Of a stretch of DNA of 64,000 nucleotides, positions 59,701 through 64,000 are shown piece by piece. Where the stretch lies: the NCBI GenBank assembly GCA_022828595.1, contig JAKGHH010000001.1, positions 69,808,401-69,872,400 of the forward strand, read 5' to 3'. The position numbers and the translations under genes are program-made. This stretch comes from Nelumbo lutea. Its lineage: Eukaryota > Streptophyta > Magnoliopsida > Proteales > Nelumbonaceae. Below the pieces are notes generated by a model. That model had not been told where the DNA came from and did no database searches. It worked only from the letters and a program-made list of their open reading frames with translations. Position 1 is the first letter of the stretch. Every line of letters begins with the position of its first letter.

Positions 59701-62700
59701 TGATTCATTCTTTGAAAAGTACATAAAATTGAGGAAGGATTTGCAACTTGAGGATAACTTTTTGGCTGCTGATCCTCCTTTTCCCAGAGATGCTGTTCTT
59801 CAAGTTCTTCGTGTTATAAGGATCATCTTGGAGAACTGTACAAACAAGCACTTCTATAGTTCTTATGAAGTATGTTCCGTTACCTGAGGGAGTTGTCCTC
59901 TTTTACTTGTTTATATTTGTTACTTCTTTAGATACTTAGAATCCGATATTGTGCCAGATCTTTGTAACCTGTACAAATTCCCATGTTCAATGTAGAATTA
60001 CAAACTTCATCAATGTTTATTATCTTTGTTCAATTTGATCTTGTTTCTCCATTTCATTTATTTATTCTTCTGCAAATACAGCAGCATCTTTCAACTTTAC
60101 TTTCTTCCACTGATGCGGATGTGGTTGAGGCTAGCTTACAGACATTGGTTGCATTCTTGAAGAAAACAATTGGGAAATGTTCCATACGAGATGCCTCTTT
60201 GTGTTCAAAATTGTTTGCTTTTTCTCAAGGTTGGGGTGGCAAGGAGGAAGGCCTTGGGTTAATTGCATGCTCTGTGCAAGATGGGTGTGACACTGCTGCT
60301 TTGGAGTTGGGTTCCACTCTCCATTTTGAGTTTTATGCAGTCAACAATTCATTAGAAGAGCTGCCAACTGCAGATGTGCAAGGTTTGAAAGTCATTCATT
60401 TGCCTAACGTCAATGCTTATCAAGAGAGTGATCTTGAACTTCTTAATAAGTTAGTAACAGAGTACAAAGTTCCTTCTGGATTAAGGTTTTCACTTTTGAC
60501 AAGGTTACGATTTGCAAGGGCCTTTAACTCTTTAACCTTGCGACAGCAGTATATATGTATTCGTCTTTATGCCTTTGTAGTTCTTGTTCAGGCAAGCAAT
60601 GATGCTGATGACTTGGCTGCTTTTTTTAACAATGAGCCAGAGTTTGTCAATGAACTAGTATCACTGCTAATCTATGAAGACGCTGTACCTGAAAAAATTC
60701 AGATTCTGGGTATTCTATCATTGGTTGCTGTGTGCCAGGACCGATCTCGTCAGCTAACAGTTCTGACTTCTGTGGCATCTGGTGGGAACCGTGGAATCCT
60801 ACCCAGTCTCATGCAGAAGGCCATTGATTCTATTTCCAATGATTCATCAAAATGGTCTGTTGTTTTTGCTGAGGCTCTTTTATCTCTTGTTACTGTTTTA
60901 GTCTCATCATCTTCAGGTTGTTCAGCTCTGCGGGAATCAGGATTTATACCTACTCTTCTTCCTCTTCTTAAAGATACATATCCCCAGCACTTGCACTTGG
61001 TTAGCACAGCAGTTCATGTTTTGGAAGCTTTCATGGACTATAGTAACCCTGCTGCTGCATTGTTCAGAGATTTGGGAGGTTTGGATGATACTATTGCTCG
61101 GTTAAAGGTAGAAGTTTCCTATGTAGAGAGGGGTTTGAAAAAGCATGATGAAGATTCTCAATGTGGTAAGAAAGGCAAACAAGTCATCCTTGGTGCTTCT
61201 AGTGATTTAGAAAACACACAGCCTCTTTATTCTGAAGCATTGGTTGCTTACCACCGCCGGGTACTTATGAAAGCTTTACTACGTGCCATCTCACTTGGGA
61301 CATATGCTCCTGGAACCACTACTCGAGTTTATGGTTCAGAGAGTTTGTTGCCACACTGTTTGTGTATCATTTTCAGAAGAGCAAAGGATTTTGGTGGTGG
61401 GGTGTTTTCACTTGCAGAAACTGTTATGAGTGATCTTATTCATAAAGATCCAACCTGTTTTCCTGCTTTAGATGCGGCTGGCCTGCCTTCTGCCTTCCTT
61501 GATGCTATAATGGGTGGTGTTCTTTGTTCTGCTGAATCTGTAACTTGCATACCTCAGTGCTTAGATGCCTTGTGCCTCAACAACAATGGTCTTCAAGCTG
61601 TGAAAGATCGTAATGCGTTGAGGTGTTTTGTGAAGATATTTACTTCCCGAACATATTTACGTGCTCTTAGCGGTGATACACCAGGTTCCTTGTCTACAGG
61701 ATTGGATGAACTAATGCGCCATGCTTCCTCATTGCGTGGACCTGGTGTGGAGATGTTAATTGAGATATTGAATGTTATTTCCAAGATTGGATCTGGAGTG
61801 GAAACTTCTTGCCCATCCAATGATTCACTGTTTTCTTCTACTCCTGTTCCCACGGAGACTGATGGAGAGGAGGGGAATTTGGTATCATCACATGATGGTG
61901 ATTCATCCAAGATGGAAAGTTTTGAGCAGACAGCTGAACTGTCTTCTGATGGTTCATTGATCAACATTGAGTTGTTTCTTCCTGAATGTGTAAGCAATGT
62001 TGCCCGCCTTCTAGAAACAATTCTTCAGAATGCTGAAACATGCCGTATATTTATTGAGAAGAAAGGAATTGAAACTGTTTTGCAGTTATTCACTCTGCCC
62101 TTAATGCCTCTTTCAGTGTCAGTTGGTCAGAGTATATCTATTGCTTTTAAAAACTTCTCACCTCAGCATTCCACTTCTCTCTCTCGGGCAGTATGCACAT
62201 TCTTGAGAGAACATTTGTGGTTAACAAATGAATTATTAACTTCAGTTGGAGGGACTCAGGTTGCTGAGCTGGAAGTTGCAACACAAACAAAGGTCTTAAG
62301 ATGTCTTTCTACTCTTGAAGGCATTCTCTCACTGTCCAATTTTCTTCTGAAGGGGACCACTACTATGGTATCTGAATTGGGATCTGCAGATGCTGATGTT
62401 TTAAAGGATCTTGGGAAGGCTTACAAGGAAATTCTTTGGCATATATCTTCATGTTGTGACGTCAAAGTGGATGAAAAGAGGGATGCTGATCAAGAAAATG
62501 GAACCACAGATGCAGCAATTTCTAATGCCGTGGGCAGGGAAAGTGATGATGATTCAAACCATGTTCCAGTGGTAAGATACACGAATCCTGTTTCAGTAAG
62601 GGGTGGTTCTCAATCTAACTGGAACGGAGAGCAGGAGTTTCTGTCAGTGGTCCGTTCTAGTGAAGGTTTACATTGTCATGGTCGACATGGATTGACACGT

Positions 62701-64000
62701 ATACGGGGTGGAAGGACGTGTCGACAGATGGAGGGTTCAAACATTGATTCAGAAGGTTCTACAAATGTATCAGATACCTGTGCCCTAGATGCTAAAAAGA
62801 AAAGCCCTAATGTTCTTGGTTTGGAAAATCTGAGCAAGCTTGCTTTTGCTATACGTTCTTTCTATGCAACTCTTGTTAAGGGATTTACATCTCCAAGCCG
62901 TCGCAGAGCTGAATCTGGGTCACTGAATTCCGCTTCTAAGAGCCTTGCAGCTGCCTTATCCAAAGCATTTTATGAGGCTCTTGGTTTCACAGGTCATTCT
63001 ACATCTGCTGGGATTGAAACTGCACTGTCAGTGAAGTGTCGGTATTTAGGAAAAGTTGTGGATGATATGGTGGCACTTACTTTTGATAGTAGACGTCGTT
63101 TATGCAATACAGCCTTGGTAAACAACTTCTATGTTCATGGGACTTTCAAAGAACTCTTAACCACATTTGAGGCTACAAGTCAGTTGCTTTGGACACTACC
63201 ATACCCAATTCCTGCATCTGGTGTCGATCCAGAAAAGGCATCTGAAGGGAGCACATTGTCTCATAGCTCGTGGTTGCTTGATACATTACAGAGTTATTGT
63301 CGTGTGCTTGAATATTTTGTTAATTCTGCATTGCTTTTGTCTAACTCTGCATCTCAAGCCCAGCTGGTTGTTCAGCCTGCTGCAGCGGGGCTATCCATTG
63401 GGTTGTTCCCTGTTCCAAGGGACCCAGAAGTTTTTATCTGTATGCTGCAATCTCAGGTTCTGGATGTAATACTTCCTGTGTGGAACCATCCCATGTTTCC
63501 TAATTGCAGTCCAGCTTTCATCACTTCCATGGTTTCACTTGTTACATACATATATTCTGGTGTTGGGGATTTAAAGAAGGGTAGTAATGGTACTGCAGGA
63601 ACTATAATCCAACGGTTCATGGGTCCTCCTCCTGATGAAGCTACCATTGCTACAATAGTTGAGATGGGTTTTACCAGAGCAAGAGCAGAGGAAGCACTGA
63701 GACGGGTGGAAACAAATAGTGTTGAAATGGCTATGGAGTGGTTGTTTAGTCATGCTGAAGATTCTGTGCAGGAAGATGATGAGTTAGCTCGAGCACTCGC
63801 ATTGTCACTGGGAAATTCATCAGAAACCTCCAAAGAAGATAGTACTGATAAATCACAGGATTTGCTGACAGAAGACAAGGGAATGGAGGCACCTCCAGTA
63901 GATGATATTCTTACTGCATCCATGAAGCTGTTTCAAAGCAGTGATTCAATGGCCTTCCCTTTGACGGATTTGCTTGTTGCTCTTTGCAATAGGAATAAAG
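44716..64000 (+). CDS. UPL1/UPL2-like: HECT-type E3 ubiquitin ligase, UPL1/UPL2-like (5' part; spliced)
   Basis: Exons: 44716-44748 ([11 protein letters not shown]), 59484-59579 (32 codons, [11 protein letters not shown]), 59663-59869 (69 codons, [13 protein letters not shown]), and 60082 to past the window end (about 1306 codons). All junctions are phase 0 with GT-AG borders. The product matches the N-terminal third of the roughly 3,700-residue plant UPL1/UPL2: DUF908-like and DUF913-like helical regions (rough residues 90-370 and 430-800), a UBA domain (about 1295-1338, [20 protein letters not shown]) and a UIM (about 1341-1360, [15 protein letters not shown]). UBA and UIM bind ubiquitin; the catalytic HECT domain, with its active-site Cys, would lie outside the window. 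No stop or frameshift was seen in the 3.9-kb exon. The first exon is inferred from resemblance to the Arabidopsis start (MKRRRALEV) and is less certain than the rest. Confidence 0.88.
45541..45852 (+). mobile_element. RTE-type LINE, 3' end fragment
   Basis: Frames read [26 protein letters not shown], then [20 protein letters not shown] and ADPIWLG, the C-terminal end of plant RTE reverse transcriptase proteins. The sequence ends in a GATGATGATGATG tail, the usual RTE 3' terminus. The 5' part is missing. Confidence 0.82.
45897..46136. mobile_element. Small inverted-repeat element (MITE-like)
   Basis: GGTTCAAAAGTTCGATA at the left pairs with TATCGATACTTTGAACC at the right. The interior has more inverted GATACA/TGTATC motifs. 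No clear target duplication. Confidence 0.5.
46882..47128 (+). mobile_element. 5'-truncated L1 LINE tail (247 bp) with 24-bp target duplication
   Basis: It encodes [20 protein letters not shown] and ends [16 protein letters not shown], an L1 ORF2 C-terminus, then a 3' UTR with a T-run, and ends in an A-run. The 24 bases at 46858-46881 recur exactly at 47129-47152, the signature of target-primed reverse transcription. Confidence 0.92.
47359..47410 (+). mobile_element. Extremely truncated LINE tail (about 52 bp)
   Basis: Only the last T-rich/A-tail bases of an L1 3' end (TTTCAATAATTTTTTTTTTC ... CTTCAAAAAAAAAA) lie between two copies of GTGTCCAAATCT (47347-47358 and 47411-47422). The tail matches the L1 3' ends at 47090-47128 and 57140-57180. 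Confidence 0.8.
48271..48579 (-). mobile_element. Copia-type LTR with primer-binding site, fragment
   Basis: In minus orientation the sequence starts TGTTAAAGACTTTTCC at 48579 and leads to TGGTATCAGAGCC (48283-48271), the initiator-Met tRNA primer site typical of copia elements. About 296 bp of LTR is present; no gag or pol follows. Confidence 0.65.
48999..49640 (+). pseudogene. L1 ORF2 endonuclease domain
   Basis: [19 protein letters not shown] starts the domain, [10 protein letters not shown] gives the catalytic Glu region, TNVYGPN follows, and after a G-run that shifts the frame, [16 protein letters not shown] and [10 protein letters not shown] give the conserved SDH end. This enzyme nicks target DNA to prime reverse transcription. 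A 14-base G run at about 49390 marks the frameshift. Confidence 0.85.
49879..50646 (+). pseudogene. L1 reverse transcriptase, N-terminal half
   Basis: Frame includes [56 protein letters not shown] and [15 protein letters not shown] (an A-motif with Asp). A TAA at 50431 and a shift precede the last part, [19 protein letters not shown], where the copia element interrupts it. Confidence 0.9.
50647..50861 (-). repeat. 3' LTR of the copia element (215 bp)
   Basis: Starts TGTAAACAGG and ends GACTCTAACA on the plus strand, aligning with the right LTR except for a gap after its first 12 or so bases. Confidence 0.93.
50899..51379. mobile_element. hAT MITE in the copia element
   Basis: Ends TAGACTTGTTCATGG and CCATGAACAGGTCTA, with GTCCCAGC as an exact 8-bp duplication on both sides (50891-50898 and 51380-51387). 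It holds CCCGGC/GGCCCG-rich arms and no transposase. Removing it lets the copia RNase H frame continue to its stop in the first bases of the LTR. Confidence 0.92.
51388..52181 (-). pseudogene. Copia RT C-terminal part and RNase H
   Basis: Read from 52181 down: [48 protein letters not shown], then RNase [51 protein letters not shown] and [15 protein letters not shown]. The usual catalytic Asp of the GYSDADWA motif is still present here as GYTDVDWA. The upstream RT core with YVDD is absent. Confidence 0.92.
52182..53604 (-). pseudogene. Copia integrase (with a stop near its middle)
   Basis: Minus-strand frames show the zinc-binding [13 protein letters not shown] ... [11 protein letters not shown], a core with VHSDVWGP and DNAKEY, and the [20 protein letters not shown] and FGCVCFV parts downstream. 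The third catalytic Glu region reads PQQNGVAKR, with Glu replaced (usually PQQNGVAER). Stops lie near 52440, 52640 and 52730. Sequence goes straight from the integrase tail to the RT C-terminal part at 52181. Confidence 0.85.
53303..54660 (-). pseudogene. Copia gag and protease
   Basis: Gag starts at 54660 ([15 protein letters not shown]), has [20 protein letters not shown] and continues via 54212-53913 ([21 protein letters not shown]). Gly/Arg-rich sequence ([13 protein letters not shown]) precedes the zinc knuckle, which reads [14 protein letters not shown], so the second Cys is Tyr. The protease motif [11 protein letters not shown] is near 53485. Several frame changes exist. Confidence 0.87.
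55129..55396 (-). repeat. 5' LTR of the copia element (268 bp)
   Basis: Starts TGTAAATAGG and ends GACTCTAACA on the plus strand. A TATAAT-rich box for minus-strand transcription lies near 55250. Confidence 0.93.
55402..57055 (+). pseudogene. L1 reverse transcriptase C-terminal half and tail
   Basis: The frame resumes as [20 protein letters not shown], whose last four residues hold the catalytic pair (usual form YADD), then [26 protein letters not shown] and [16 protein letters not shown], a region typical of plant L1. Downstream are [20 protein letters not shown] and the zinc-binding part ([19 protein letters not shown]) and [14 protein letters not shown]. Frame shifts lie near 55890 and 56070. 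Confidence 0.9.
57690..58125 (+). mobile_element. L1-type LINE, 3' end fragment
   Basis: The plus strand has [20 protein letters not shown] (zinc-binding motif of L1 ORF2) then [20 protein letters not shown] and LSFCAPLH, followed by a T-run at 58108-58119. It resembles the end of the larger L1 upstream but is a separate, short copy. Confidence 0.75.
58505..58888 (+). mobile_element. RTE-type LINE, 3' end fragment
   Basis: Frame reads [20 protein letters not shown] and [20 protein letters not shown], then KGRPNKA and a decayed ADPK-like end, with a TTGAGTTGAGTT terminus. It is the same clade as 45541-45852 but a different subfamily by its tail. Confidence 0.8.

Noticed and set aside
1..64000. 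Endogenous pararetrovirus or other viral copies
   Set aside because: All reverse transcriptase and integrase pieces fit LTR retrotransposons or LINEs; no movement protein, coat protein or caulimovirid arrangement was seen.

Overview
The window is nuclear DNA of a flowering plant, probably not a grass. The evidence is GT-AG introns, plant-specific retrotransposon lineages (Ty3/gypsy of Tat/Athila type, Ty1/copia, L1 and RTE LINEs), MULE and hAT elements, and the 5' part of a plant UPL1/UPL2-type HECT ubiquitin ligase gene. Only that ligase gene looks like a functional host gene. Most of the rest is nested, decayed transposable elements. No rRNA, convincing tRNA or CRISPR was seen.

Layout. 1-4306: 3' part of a Ty3/gypsy element (A), with integrase on +, a spliced antisense accessory gene on - and a 3' LTR. 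4307-12400: AT-rich intergenic DNA holding a 2.1-kb Pack-MULE (5867-7942) that carries a piece of a glutamyl-tRNA-reductase-binding-protein-like gene, a 0.78-kb inverted-repeat element (9633-10410) and small MITEs. 12471-27012: a plant-mobile-domain (PMD) pseudogene split by a complete 10.4-kb gypsy element (B, 14158-24595, 681-bp LTRs, GGTTT target duplication). 27370-27812: minisatellite. 27983-34262: a third, minus-strand gypsy element (C), itself split by a long LTR-like sequence and by a hAT-like element that contains a 539-bp solo LTR. 34324-41860: pieces of two opposed Athila-like elements, including a region with 17 copies of the palindrome CAGATCTG. 43556-44357: a second MULE of the same family.

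44716-64000: UPL gene. I place an 11-codon first coding exon at 44716-44748, just after the MULE. It is followed by a 14.7-kb first intron (44749-59483) and then exons of 96 bp, 207 bp and more than 3.9 kb that run off the window. The intron holds two RTE 3' ends, several L1 pieces, a copia LTR fragment, and an L1 into which a 4.75-kb copia element inserted. That copia element itself took a 481-bp hAT MITE. In several nests (gypsy in PMD, copia in L1, hAT in copia, two L1 tails in a decayed ORF) removing the insert and one target-duplication copy restores the older reading frame, so the order of events can be read directly.

The least ordinary feature is the antisense gene shared by gypsy elements A and B. 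In both it lies between pol and the 3' LTR on the opposite strand, starts behind a TATAAATAGGGGG box, has introns at matching places, and encodes a PF04195-like domain plus a coiled coil. Additional antisense ORFs are known in the Tat lineage, so this is probably not a new system, but the shared promoter and splicing deserve a check.
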